From positions 1 through 64,000 of the forward strand of contig CAZBLU010000005.1 in assembly GCA_964493015.1 (NCBI GenBank): a stretch of 64,000 bases of DNA, written 5' to 3'. The stretch's first letter is position 1, and each line of letters opens with the position of its first letter. Origin of the DNA: Caldimicrobium sp964493015. Lineage in GTDB: Bacteria; Desulfobacterota; Thermodesulfobacteria; Thermodesulfobacteriales; Thermodesulfobacteriaceae. Positions 25,461-34,282 of this stretch are shown one piece after another. Under the pieces are notes generated by a model. That model was not told the DNA's origin, did not search any database, and worked only from the letters and a program-made list of their open reading frames with translations. The position numbers were made by a program, and so were the translations under genes.

Positions 25461-26660
25461 TTATTCTATTATTTTAGTCACAACCCCAGCACCAACCGTC
25501 CTTCCACCTTCCCTAATGGCAAACCTCAACCCCTCCTCCAACGCTACAGGCTTGATCAACTCAACCTCTAACTCCACATTGTCCCCTGGCATCACCATCT
25601 CCACACCACTCGGCAACCCCACCACACCCGTCACATCCGTAGTCCTAAAATAAAACTGAGGCCTATATCCATTAAAAAAGGGCGTATGCCTTCCTCCCTC
25701 CTCCTTCTTCAACACATATACCTCAGCCTTAAACTTCGTATGCGGCTTTATACTCCCAGGTTTCGCTAATACCTGCCCCCTCTCCACATCATCCTTCCCT
25801 ACTCCCCTCAATAACACCCCTATATTGTCCCCAGGTAAAGCCTCATCCAATATCTTCCTAAACATCTCAAGACTCGTCGCCACCGTCTTTATCGTAGGCC
25901 TAAGCCCTACCACCTCCACCTCCTCTCCAGGCCTCAATACTCCCCTCTCTACCTTCCCTGTCACCACCGTCCCCCTTCCACTTATACTAAATACATCCTC
26001 TATCGGCATCAAAAATGGCTTGTCCACATCCCTCACAGGCTCAGGTATATACTCATCCATCGCCTTCATCAACTGCCATATCGCCCCACACCACTGACAA
26101 TCCTCCTTACCACAACCACACTCAAGCGCCTTAAGCGCACTACCCCTAATCACTGGCACCTCATCCCCAGGAAATCCATACTTGCTCAATAACTCCCTCA
26201 CCTCAAGCTCAACTAAATCCAATAACTCCGCATCATCCACCATGTCCACCTTGTTCATAAATACCACCATGGCTGGCACATTAACCTGACGCGCAAGCAA
26301 TACATGCTCCCTCGTCTGAGGCATAGGCCCATCCGTTGCCGCTACCACCAATATGGCCCCATCCATCTGCGCTGCCCCCGTAATCATGTTCTTAATATAA
26401 TCCGCATGCCCAGGACAATCTATATGCGCATAATGCCTCTTCTCACTCTCATACTCCACATGCGCAAGCTGTATCGTTATACCCCTCGCCTTCTCCTCAG
26501 GAGCCTTGTCTATCTGATCAAAAGGCACCCACTGCGCTAACCCCTTCGTCGACAATACCCTCGTTATCGCACTCGTAAGCGTCGTCTTCCCATGGTCAAT
26601 ATGCCCAATCGTCCCCACATTTAAATGTGGCTTCTTACGCTCAAATTTCTGCTTAGCCAT
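25461..26660 (-). CDS. tuf: elongation factor Tu with a four-Cys motif
   Basis: EF-Tu delivers aminoacyl-tRNA to the ribosome. The 399-residue protein has G1 GHIDHGKTT, the DCPGH and NKVD motifs, and domains II and III; the last 200 residues look Aquifex-like. Between residues 181 and 191 the sequence CGCGKEDCQWC (C181, C183, C188, C191) replaces a short charged segment of E. coli EF-Tu and could hold a metal. By eye the gene has clearly higher GC (about 50 percent or more) and G/C-ending codons than the flanking fusA and rpsJ, a sign of strong codon selection or of transfer/conversion. Confidence 0.97.
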   Translation of the reverse strand: MAKQKFERKKPHLNVGTIGHIDHGKTTLTSAITRVLSTKGLAQWVPFDQIDKAPEEKARGITIQLAHVEYESEKRHYAHIDCPGHADYIKNMITGAAQMDGAILVVAATDGPMPQTREHVLLARQVNVPAMVVFMNKVDMVDDAELLDLVELEVRELLSKYGFPGDEVPVIRGSALKALECGCGKEDCQWCGAIWQLMKAMDEYIPEPVRDVDKPFLMPIEDVFSISGRGTVVTGKVERGVLRPGEEVEVVGLRPTIKTVATSLEMFRKILDEALPGDNIGVLLRGVGKDDVERGQVLAKPGSIKPHTKFKAEVYVLKKEEGGRHTPFFNGYRPQFYFRTTDVTGVVGLPSGVEMVMPGDNVELEVELIKPVALEEGLRFAIREGGRTVGAGVVTKIIE

Positions 26661-26681
26661 GGCCCTTTCCTCCTTAAAATT

Positions 26682-28763
26682 TTATCCCTTTGCTTTCTTT
26701 ATAATAGCTTCAGCTAAATGGGCAGGGACTTTCTCATAATGATCAAACTGCATAGTAAAGGTTCCCCTACCCTGGGTAAGAGACCTCAAAGTTGTAGCAT
26801 AACCAAACATCTCTCCAAGAGGAACATAGGCCCTAATCACTCTCACATTACCCCTCATATCCATTCCCTCAACCCTACCCCTTCGCGCAGAGAGATCTCC
26901 AAGAACCTCCCCAAGATACTCTTCTGGTAGAACTACCTCCACTTTCATTATGGGTTCCAATAACACAGGATTGGCCTTCTTACAAGCCTCTTTAAATCCA
27001 ATAGAACCTGCTATGGCAAAAGCAAGGTCCGAAGAGTCTACCTCGTGATAACTTCCATCAACAAGCCTTACCTTCACATCAATTACAGGATAACCTGCAA
27101 GGATACCTTCTTGAGCTGCCTCCCTAACTCCTTTTTCTACTGCAGGTATAAACTCTTTGGGAATAACTCCTCCCACGATCTCTGAAACAAATTCTATACC
27201 TTTTCCTGTATTAGGCTCCACAATGAGTTTAACATGCCCATATTGACCCCGACCGCCAGTTTGACGTATATACTTCCCTTCAGCCTCAGCTCTTGTGGTA
27301 ATTGTTTCTTTATAAGCTACTTCTGGCTTACCTACATTTACACCCACCTTAAATTCACGGATTAACCTATCTACAATAATCTCTAAGTGGAGCTCTCCCA
27401 TACCCCAAATGAGCGTTTGCCCAGTTTCATGGTTAATTGTCACCCTGAAAGAGGGATCCTCGAGGGCAATCTTTTGAAGAGCAAGGGAAAGCTTTTCCTG
27501 ATCTGCCTTAGTTTTGGGCTCTACAGCTACTGAAATAACAGGCTCAGGAATATCAAGTTTTTCAAGTTCAATAGGATGGGCCTCATCGCAAAGCGTATCA
27601 CCAGTTGTAGTAACCCTTAAACCAAGGGCCGCCACTATATCTCCTGCTGCAGCCCCAGTGATCTCCTCTCTCTGATTAGCATGCATTCTTACCAGCCTTC
27701 CAATCCTCTCTTTTTTGCGCTTGGTGGCATTGTAAACATTCATTCCAGATTCTAACCGCCCAGAATAGATCCTCAAAAAGGTAAGAGTTCCCACAAAGGG
27801 ATCAGTCATTATCTTAAATGCAAGGGCTGAGAGAGGCGCATCTGGATCGGTCTTCCTCTCCTCTACCTCACCAGTGTTTGGATTAATACCCTTTACAGGA
27901 GGAATATCAAGAGGCGAAGGTAAATAATCTACAATAGCATCAAGTAAAGGCTGAACCCCTTTATTCTTAAAGGCTGCCCCACATAGGACAGGAACAAGCT
28001 TAAATTGACAAGTGGCTTCTCTAATCGCGGCCTTAATCTCCTCAGGGGTTATATCCTTACCTTCTAAATACTTTTCCATGATCTCATCATTTACATCAGC
28101 AAGCTTTTCAAGCATCATAACCCTATACTCTTCAGCCTGATCCTTAAGATGGGCAGGTATCTCCTCATAGTGAAACTTTGCCCCAAGGGTCTCCTCTTCC
28201 CAAACAATAGCCTTCATTTCAATAAGATCTATAACCCCTACGAAAGAATCTTCAGCTCCATAAGGAATCTGCACTGGCAAAGGGTTCGCCCCAAGCCTTG
28301 TCTTCATCTCCTCAAGAACTCTATAAAAATTAGCGCCAAGCCTGTCCATCTTGTTGACAAAAGTTATACGAGGAACACGATATTTATCAGCTTGCCGCCA
28401 CACAGTCTCAGACTGAGGCTCTACTCCGCCTACAGCACAAAAGATAACTACTGCTCCATCAAGAACCCTTAAACTTCTCTCCACTTCAATAGTAAAATCC
28501 ACATGACCCGGCGTGTCTATAATATTGATCCTGTGATTTCTCCAAAAAGTTGTCGTGCAGGCAGAGGTTATAGTAATTCCCCTCTCCTGCTCCTGGATCA
28601 TAAAATCCATTACTGCTGTCCCTTCATGGACCTCCCCAATCTTGTAGGTCTTCCCCGTATAATAAAGGATCCTCTCCGTAGTCGTGGTTTTCCCAGCATC
28701 AATATGGGCCACAATGCCAATGTTCCTCGTGGTTTTAAGAATCTTTAACTCCTCAGGCGTCAT
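26682..28763 (-). CDS. fusA: elongation factor G
   Basis: EF-G catalyses ribosomal translocation. The 693-residue protein has GTPase motifs AHIDAGKTTTTERIL, DTPGHVDFT and NKMDRLGANF, then domains II to V (SDLAFAIAGSIGFKEA in domain IV/V). Its length and order within str (rpsL-rpsG-fusA-tuf) identify the translational EF-G rather than the recycling paralogue. Confidence 0.97.
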   Translation of the reverse strand: MTPEELKILKTTRNIGIVAHIDAGKTTTTERILYYTGKTYKIGEVHEGTAVMDFMIQEQERGITITSACTTTFWRNHRINIIDTPGHVDFTIEVERSLRVLDGAVVIFCAVGGVEPQSETVWRQADKYRVPRITFVNKMDRLGANFYRVLEEMKTRLGANPLPVQIPYGAEDSFVGVIDLIEMKAIVWEEETLGAKFHYEEIPAHLKDQAEEYRVMMLEKLADVNDEIMEKYLEGKDITPEEIKAAIREATCQFKLVPVLCGAAFKNKGVQPLLDAIVDYLPSPLDIPPVKGINPNTGEVEERKTDPDAPLSALAFKIMTDPFVGTLTFLRIYSGRLESGMNVYNATKRKKERIGRLVRMHANQREEITGAAAGDIVAALGLRVTTTGDTLCDEAHPIELEKLDIPEPVISVAVEPKTKADQEKLSLALQKIALEDPSFRVTINHETGQTLIWGMGELHLEIIVDRLIREFKVGVNVGKPEVAYKETITTRAEAEGKYIRQTGGRGQYGHVKLIVEPNTGKGIEFVSEIVGGVIPKEFIPAVEKGVREAAQEGILAGYPVIDVKVRLVDGSYHEVDSSDLAFAIAGSIGFKEACKKANPVLLEPIMKVEVVLPEEYLGEVLGDLSARRGRVEGMDMRGNVRVIRAYVPLGEMFGYATTLRSLTQGRGTFTMQFDHYEKVPAHLAEAIIKKAKG

Positions 28764-28786
28764 ACATTCACCCTTTCTTTTAATCT

Positions 28787-28814
28787 TATTATTTAAAAAT
28801 TTTAAAAAATAATA
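28787..28814 (-). repeat. AT-only hairpin in the rpsG-fusA gap
   Basis: TATTATTT (28787-28794) and AAATAATA (28807-28814) could form an 8-bp stem around a 12-base loop in the 100-base gap between rpsG and fusA, just upstream of the fusA ribosome site. Composition is A/T only, so it is weak as a terminator. It may be an RNA processing or regulatory element, or chance. Confidence 0.25.
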
Positions 28815-28863
28815 CTCCTCTTCTTAGAAATTTAATTCATGCCAACAAATATCTATTTACTAC

Positions 28864-29337
28864 TTACCAACGAAAATGAGCAAATACTCGGTTAGATTCA
28901 GCCATGCGATGGGTATCTTCTTTTTTCTTTATCGCTGCCCCTCTTTCGTTATAGGCATCCCAGAGCTCATTAGCAAGCCTTTCTATCATAGTTTTCTCAC
29001 TTCTTGCCCTGGCAGCATTAATAATCCATTTTATAGCTAATGAGATCTGACGCTCTGGCCTTACCTCCACAGGCACCTGATAGTTCGCACCTCCAATTCT
29101 CCGGGAGCGAGTCTCCAACCAAGGCTTCACCTTTTCCACTGCCCCCTCAAAGATCTTCAAAGGATCCTCTCCTCCAGACTTTTCCCTCAATATTTCCAGA
29201 GCAGAATAAAATATCTTTCTTGCAGTATTCTTTTTTCCATCCCTCATCAAGTTATTAATAAACTTACTTACTAAAACACTTCCATACTTAGGATCTGGAG
29301 CAATCTCTCTCTTTGGCACTGGTCCTTTTCGTGGCAT
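28864..29337 (-). CDS. rpsG: 30S ribosomal protein S7
   Basis: S7 initiates assembly of the 30S head and in E. coli represses str translation. The 157-residue protein shows MPRKGPVPKREIAPDPKYGS and the VEVRPERQISLAIKWIINAA segment. It follows rpsL by 16 bases; the 100-base gap to fusA is the largest inside the ribosomal block. Confidence 0.97.
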   Translation of the reverse strand: MPRKGPVPKREIAPDPKYGSVLVSKFINNLMRDGKKNTARKIFYSALEILREKSGGEDPLKIFEGAVEKVKPWLETRSRRIGGANYQVPVEVRPERQISLAIKWIINAARARSEKTMIERLANELWDAYNERGAAIKKKEDTHRMAESNRVFAHFRW

Positions 29338-29353
29338 ATCTCTATTCCCTCAC

Positions 29354-29734
29354 TTACTTAGATGTTTTTGGTCGTGGCGTACCATATTTAGAACGAGATT
29401 TCTTTCTATTCTGAACTCCAGCTGCATCAAGTGCACCTCTAATGATTTTATACCTCACCCCAGGAAGGTCCCGCACACGCCCCCCTCTAACTAAAACCAC
29501 TGAATGTTCCTGTAAATTATGACCTATTCCAGGTATATAGGCAGTTACCTCAATACCATTCGTGAGCCTTACCCTGGCTACCTTTCGCAAAGCAGAATTG
29601 GGCTTCTTGGGGGTCACCGTATAAACCCTCACACATACTCCTCTTTTCTGAGGATTACCTTGTAAGGCAGGTGCCTTTGATTTTTTAACTTTTTTCTTCC
29701 TGCCAAGCCTAACTAATTGATTAATTGTAGGCAT
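29354..29734 (-). CDS. rpsL: 30S ribosomal protein S12
   Basis: S12 controls decoding accuracy. The 126-residue protein has MPTINQLVRLGRKKK and the streptomycin-region sequence TVTPKKPNSALRKVARVRL with the usual Lys at the first resistance position, so it looks drug-sensitive. It is the first gene of the cluster and has AGGAG ahead of its ATG and a strong promoter about 45-70 bases upstream. Confidence 0.97.
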   Translation of the reverse strand: MPTINQLVRLGRKKKVKKSKAPALQGNPQKRGVCVRVYTVTPKKPNSALRKVARVRLTNGIEVTAYIPGIGHNLQEHSVVLVRGGRVRDLPGVRYKIIRGALDAAGVQNRKKSRSKYGTPRPKTSK

Positions 29735-29775
29735 CTCTTTCTACCTCTCCTTTTTCTCCTAAAATTAACAAGCCC

Positions 29776-29805
29776 TTTATATACAACTTTTTTAAATTCT
29801 GTCAA
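29776..29805 (-). promoter_or_regulatory. promoter of the str-S10-spc-alpha cluster
   Basis: On the minus strand TTGACA (29805-29800) is followed after 17-18 bases by ATATAA/TATAAA (29782-29776). This is the only strong promoter I see ahead of the roughly 19-kb ribosomal gene run. Confidence 0.75.
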
Positions 29806-29821
29806 GTGGTAACCGCAAAAA

Positions 29822-30226
29822 TTAGAAGGCTACCTCTTTAAGAATATCTGTGGCTGATATAATTCCTACAGGCATGTATCTCCCTATAGCTGAGGGACTG
29901 ACCACTAATAAGCGATGCACTTTATGGGCTAACATTTTCTGGGCTGCCTCTTTTATTGTTGCATTGCCCTCAATAGTATAAGGCTTGGGACAAAGTAAGT
30001 CCTCAGCATTTTTGGAAAAAACCTGAGCTCCATATTTTTTTAAGGCACTAAGGATATCTGTTTTACTAACAATACCCATAAATTCACCATTTGGGGCCAA
30101 AACTATCACTGCAGAAACCCTACTCTCTATCATGGTCTGCAGGATCTCTTCAAAGGAGGCATCCATGGATACCGTGTAAAGGGATCTACTCATTACCTCT
30201 GCCACTTTCTTCTCTTCAAAAGCCAT
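29822..30226 (-). CDS. tandem CBS-domain protein
   Basis: A 134-residue stand-alone CBS pair: the first CBS domain at about residues 8-62 (EVMSRSLYTVSMDASFEEI), the second at about 72-132 (DLLCPKPYTIEGNATIKEA). Such Bateman modules bind adenine nucleotides and sense energy state, but no catalytic domain is attached here. It is divergent from rarA and lies just beyond the rpsL promoter on the same strand. Function is unknown beyond nucleotide sensing by analogy. Confidence 0.85.
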   Translation of the reverse strand: MAFEEKKVAEVMSRSLYTVSMDASFEEILQTMIESRVSAVIVLAPNGEFMGIVSKTDILSALKKYGAQVFSKNAEDLLCPKPYTIEGNATIKEAAQKMLAHKVHRLLVVSPSAIGRYMPVGIISATDILKEVAF

Positions 30227-30347
30227 ATATTTCCCCTATCCATAGAATTTTTTCTAATAATAACCAATCTTTAAAAAAAATAAAGAGGGCAAAGAAAGAG
30301 GGCCTAATCCTTGAAAATTTAAAAAGTGGTATTTTTATTTTTAAAAG

Positions 30348-31634
30348 ATGCCTACCCTTTCGGAAAGACTAAGACCCTCAGATTTAACGGAATTTGTCGG
30401 TCAAAGGCACCTTTTTGAAGATAAGGGCCTTATTAATCTTTTATTAAAAAGAAGAAAACCCTTTTCTCTTATTTTTTGGGGACCTCCTGGCACGGGGAAA
30501 ACCACCTTGGCCTATCTCTTGGGTAAGGAATTCCAATGTGAATTTTATGCCGTGAGTGCGGTAGATACTACTCTTAAAGAGCTAAAAGAGATCTTAAAAC
30601 AGACAGAGAAATTAAAGAATTTGGGGAAAAGATCTATCCTCTTTATAGATGAGATCCATCGCTTCAACAAGGCTCAACAGGCCTTTCTCCTTCCCTATGT
30701 AGAGAGAGAAGATATTTATCTCTTTGGCGCTACTACGGAAAACCCTTCCTTTGAAGTCATCCCTCCATTGCTCTCCCGTGTTAAGGTCTTACGCTTTAAT
30801 CCCTTAACGGAAGAGGAATTACTTCACCTTTTAAATAGGGCCTTAAAGGATCCTTATAGAGGATATGGTAAAGAGGAAATACAAGTAGAAGAGGGAGTTT
30901 TAGAGGCTATTTCGAGGGCTTCAGAGGGTGATGCCCGTTTTGCCCTTAACACTTTAGAGATTTTAGTGGAAAGTGCCTTAGCTCAAGGTCAAAAAAGGCT
31001 TAGCCTACAGGATCTTTCGGAAAGCCTTCTTAGCAAGCCCCTACTCTATGATAAAAGTGGAGAAGAGCACTATAATCTCATCTCTGCCTTTCACAAAAGT
31101 CTACGGGGAAGTGATCCCGATGCAGCCATATACTGGATGGTAAGGATGTTGAAGGCTGGGGAAGATCCTCTCTACATTGCCAGAAGGATCCTTATCTGTG
31201 CTGCTGAGGATGTAGGACTTGCTGATCCCATGGCCTTAACCATAGCTTTATCGGCCTTTCAGGCCTATGAAGTCCTTGGTTCTCCTGAGGGGGAAATAGC
31301 CTTAGCTATGGCTGCGCTATATGTGGCCTTAGCCCCAAAGAGTAACTCGGCTTATCAGGCTCTTAAAGCTGCTGAAGAGGAAATAGAAAGATCTGGATAC
31401 CAGCCTGTGCCCCTCCATCTCAGAAATCCTGTAACAACTTTTATGGCCAAAATGGGCTATGGTAAAGGATATAAGTATCCTCATAACTATGAAGGAGCCT
31501 TTGTCTTAGAAGACTATTTACCTCCAAAATTAAAAAATAAACGCTTTTATTTTCCCAAACCCCATGGAAAGGAAAAACTCTTTAGGGAAAGCTATTTTAA
31601 TCTATGGAAGGGGTTTAAGTCTTTAGATGAGTAG
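30348..31634 (+). CDS. rarA: replication-associated recombination protein A (AAA+ ATPase)
   Basis: RarA (MgsA) is a clamp-loader-like ATPase acting at stalled replication forks. The 428-residue protein has the RPxxLxEFVGQ start, Walker A GPPGTGKTT (about 45-53), Walker B ILFIDEIHRF, and the C-terminal MgsA region (RNPVTTFMAKMGYGKGYKYPH). The ATG has no Shine-Dalgarno; a weak promoter (TTGAAA 30311-30316, TTTATT 30334-30339) would start the mRNA almost at the ATG. The following kinase gene overlaps its end by 8 bases. Confidence 0.93.
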   Translation: MPTLSERLRPSDLTEFVGQRHLFEDKGLINLLLKRRKPFSLIFWGPPGTGKTTLAYLLGKEFQCEFYAVSAVDTTLKELKEILKQTEKLKNLGKRSILFIDEIHRFNKAQQAFLLPYVEREDIYLFGATTENPSFEVIPPLLSRVKVLRFNPLTEEELLHLLNRALKDPYRGYGKEEIQVEEGVLEAISRASEGDARFALNTLEILVESALAQGQKRLSLQDLSESLLSKPLLYDKSGEEHYNLISAFHKSLRGSDPDAAIYWMVRMLKAGEDPLYIARRILICAAEDVGLADPMALTIALSAFQAYEVLGSPEGEIALAMAALYVALAPKSNSAYQALKAAEEEIERSGYQPVPLHLRNPVTTFMAKMGYGKGYKYPHNYEGAFVLEDYLPPKLKNKRFYFPKPHGKEKLFRESYFNLWKGFKSLDE

Positions 31635-32901
31635 TTTCAAGCTCTGGAGAGATCGCCGTCCCTTAAAACTCTTAACTTTCCTTTTTATAGTTATTATCAG
31701 CTTCTTTACGATCTTTCAGGTATCCTATTTTAAAGTCTACTTAGACAATACTGTAGAAACAAAAGTTTACAATAGCCTCAACCTCATAGAAACAAGACTC
31801 TTTGATTATGTCAAATTTTTAGAAAATTACTATAAAATTCCCTTCCTTCCTGAATTTGCTGAACTCCCGGAGAGTAAAGGATGGTTGCTCGACCTGATTG
31901 ATTTTCTTCAAGATATCTTTAAAAGGGAAAGGTTAGAGGCCTTAGCAATCTTCTATCAAAAAGAACTCTTTTTATCTTGGAATTTCAAAGAAACTGCCTT
32001 TCCCTTCAAAAGGTGTGAAGATAAAATCAGAAGAGAAGGAAATCAACTCTTTGCCCTCAAGATCTCTAAAATTGAAGGTAGAGAATATTGTATTTTTCTT
32101 AACTTAGATGTATCCTATTATCAACATACCTTTTTAAAATATTTACTTTTAATATTATTTTTTTATGTCTTCGTTATTGTAATAATATTATATCTCTTTC
32201 ACTATGCCTCTAAAAGTGAGGAGAGGCAAAGGGAAATTGAGAGAAAACTACAGGCAGAACGAGAGCTTGCCCTTCTTGGTCGTATGGCTGGAACTATTGC
32301 CCATGAATTAAGAAATAGTCTAAATAATCTCTTTTTGCTCTTGCAGACAGGCTGTGAGAGTGGGACCAAAAGCCCGAGTTATCAAGAAACCCTCTCGAAG
32401 GAGATTAAGAGAATCCTTGAATGGACGCAGGATGTGCTTCTCTTTCACAAAAGCATTCAGTTACAGCCAACCTATTTTGAGGTAGAGCCCCTCCTATATG
32501 AACTGAGACTCTTAGCTGCAACCCTACAGACAAATAAAGCCTTTACCTTTGAGTTAGATTGCCAAGTAGAGAAACTGTGGGGAGATGCTTTCTGGCTAAA
32601 AAAGGCCTTAGAAAACCTCTTAAAAAATGCCCATCAGGCCATTGAGTTAAATGGGGTCATAAGGTTAACTCTCAAGCAAAGAAAGGAAACTTTCTACATA
32701 GAGCTCTTTGACAATGGACCTCCCATACCTTTAGAGCTCCAAAATCAAATTTTTGAGCCCTTCTTTACCACCAAAAAAGAGGGCTTTGGGCTTGGGCTCT
32801 ATTTGGTGAAAAAAATAATAGAAGCCCACCATGGCCAAATTGAAATAGAAAATTTAGCTACTGGTGGTAAAATTTTTCGTTTAAGCTGGAAGGCCCTATG
32901 A
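31627..32901 (+). CDS. membrane sensor histidine kinase (second NtrB-like)
   Basis: A 424-residue kinase with TM1 at about 14-35 and TM2 at about 172-193 enclosing a periplasmic domain of roughly 135 residues, then a coiled stretch and the phosphoacceptor box AHELRNSLNN (H226). The usual Pro of HExxNPL is replaced by Ser. The HATPase domain shows N-box LENLLKNAHQA and G2 GFGLGLYLVKK. It is translationally coupled to rarA upstream (8-base overlap) and to the response regulator downstream (4-base overlap). The signal is unknown. Confidence 0.88.
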   Translation: MSSFKLWRDRRPLKLLTFLFIVIISFFTIFQVSYFKVYLDNTVETKVYNSLNLIETRLFDYVKFLENYYKIPFLPEFAELPESKGWLLDLIDFLQDIFKRERLEALAIFYQKELFLSWNFKETAFPFKRCEDKIRREGNQLFALKISKIEGREYCIFLNLDVSYYQHTFLKYLLLILFFYVFVIVIILYLFHYASKSEERQREIERKLQAERELALLGRMAGTIAHELRNSLNNLFLLLQTGCESGTKSPSYQETLSKEIKRILEWTQDVLLFHKSIQLQPTYFEVEPLLYELRLLAATLQTNKAFTFELDCQVEKLWGDAFWLKKALENLLKNAHQAIELNGVIRLTLKQRKETFYIELFDNGPPIPLELQNQIFEPFFTTKKEGFGLGLYLVKKIIEAHHGQIEIENLATGGKIFRLSWKAL

Positions 32902-34277
32902 AAAGAGAAAGCCTACTAATTGTTGAGGATGAAAAACTTCAGAGGGAGATCTTAGAGGAATTTCTTACTAAACGGGGTTATCATCTTTTTTTAGCTGAAA
33001 ACCTACAAAAAGCTAAGGAGCTCCTGCAACAAAAGGAAATCAATTTAGTTCTCCTTGACTGGAGACTTCCAGATGGTGACGGGCTTGATCTGCTTGACCA
33101 TATAAAGCAGAATTATCCCCATGTGCCAGTAATCATGATTACTGCCTTTGCCAGTATTGAACATGCGGTTGTCTCCATGAAAAAAGGGGCCTATCACTAT
33201 CTACCCAAACCCATAAATCTTGAAGAACTTGCTCTTCTTGTGGAGAGGGCACTTAAAGAATTCAAACTGACTAAGGAAGTTTATCTACTTAAAGAGAGAT
33301 TAAAATATCTGGCTAAAGACGAATTTGCTGCTATTGAGGGGTTAATTGCGGAAAGTCCAGCCATGAAAAAGGTGCTCTCCTTGGTTAACAAGGTAGCTGA
33401 GACACAGGCTCCTGTCCTCATCACTGGAGAATCAGGAACTGGAAAGGAGGTCATTGCTAAGCTTCTACATCAGCTAAGCCCAAGAAAGGAGGGGCCTTTT
33501 ATTAAGATCAATTGTGCAGCCATTCCTGAAACCCTTCTTGAGGCAGAGCTCTTTGGTTATGAAAAGGGTGCCTTTACTGGTGCTGTGCATGCCAAACCAG
33601 GTCTTTTTGAGCTTGCTGAAGGTGGGACTTTACTTCTTGATGAAATAGGGGAAATGCCCCTTCCTTTACAGTCCAAGTTACTTCGTGTCCTACAGGATAA
33701 TGCCTTCAGAAGATTGGGAAGTGTTCGAGAATTAAAGGTAAACTTCCGCCTGCTTACAGCCACAAATAGAGATCTTCAGAAAATGATTGAAGAAGGAACC
33801 TTTAGAGAAGACCTCTTCTGGAGGCTAAATGTCATAAACATTCACCTCCCCCCTTTAAGGGAGAGAAAGGAAGACATTCTCCCCTTAGCCAAATTTTTTA
33901 TGGAAAAATTTAATCAAAAATATGGAAAAAGGGTAAAAGGTCTATCTCAGGAGGCTATTACAGCCTTACTTAATCACAGCTTCCCTGGAAATGTGAGAGA
34001 ACTGGAAAACCGTATAGAAAGAGGTATAATCTTAGCAGAGGGAGAAATTTTAACACGGGAAGACCTGGGGCTTGGAGAGGGAAGTCCCAAAAAGGAAGGC
34101 CTATTTGAGGCCTTAATGAAACTACCTTTAGAAGAGGCTGTGGAGACCTTAGAAAAACATCGTATTACCGAGGCTTTGGAAAAGACTAAGGGGGTAAAGG
34201 TAAAGGCAGCAGAACTTTTAGGAATTACGGAGAGAATGCTTCGCTATAAAATAGAGAAATACGGATTAGGAGGTTAA
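32898..34277 (+). CDS. sigma54-dependent response regulator (second NtrC-like)
   Basis: A 459-residue activator: receiver domain with D54 in VLLDWRLPDG, AAA+ domain with GESGTGKE and GAFTGA, and a Fis-type helix-turn-helix at the C-terminus (VKAAELLGITERMLRYKIEKYG). It overlaps the kinase by 4 bases and precedes glyA by 5 bases. No sigma54 promoter was found nearby, so target genes are probably elsewhere. It is clearly a paralogue of the regulator at 4845-6152. Confidence 0.9.
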   Translation: MKRESLLIVEDEKLQREILEEFLTKRGYHLFLAENLQKAKELLQQKEINLVLLDWRLPDGDGLDLLDHIKQNYPHVPVIMITAFASIEHAVVSMKKGAYHYLPKPINLEELALLVERALKEFKLTKEVYLLKERLKYLAKDEFAAIEGLIAESPAMKKVLSLVNKVAETQAPVLITGESGTGKEVIAKLLHQLSPRKEGPFIKINCAAIPETLLEAELFGYEKGAFTGAVHAKPGLFELAEGGTLLLDEIGEMPLPLQSKLLRVLQDNAFRRLGSVRELKVNFRLLTATNRDLQKMIEEGTFREDLFWRLNVINIHLPPLRERKEDILPLAKFFMEKFNQKYGKRVKGLSQEAITALLNHSFPGNVRELENRIERGIILAEGEILTREDLGLGEGSPKKEGLFEALMKLPLEEAVETLEKHRITEALEKTKGVKVKAAELLGITERMLRYKIEKYGLGG

Positions 34278-34282
34278 GTGGA

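Noticed and set aside
13193..29734. tRNA or other RNA genes within the ribosomal cluster gaps
   Set aside because: Gaps are mostly below 40 bases and contain no cloverleaf or TTCGA T-loop motif.
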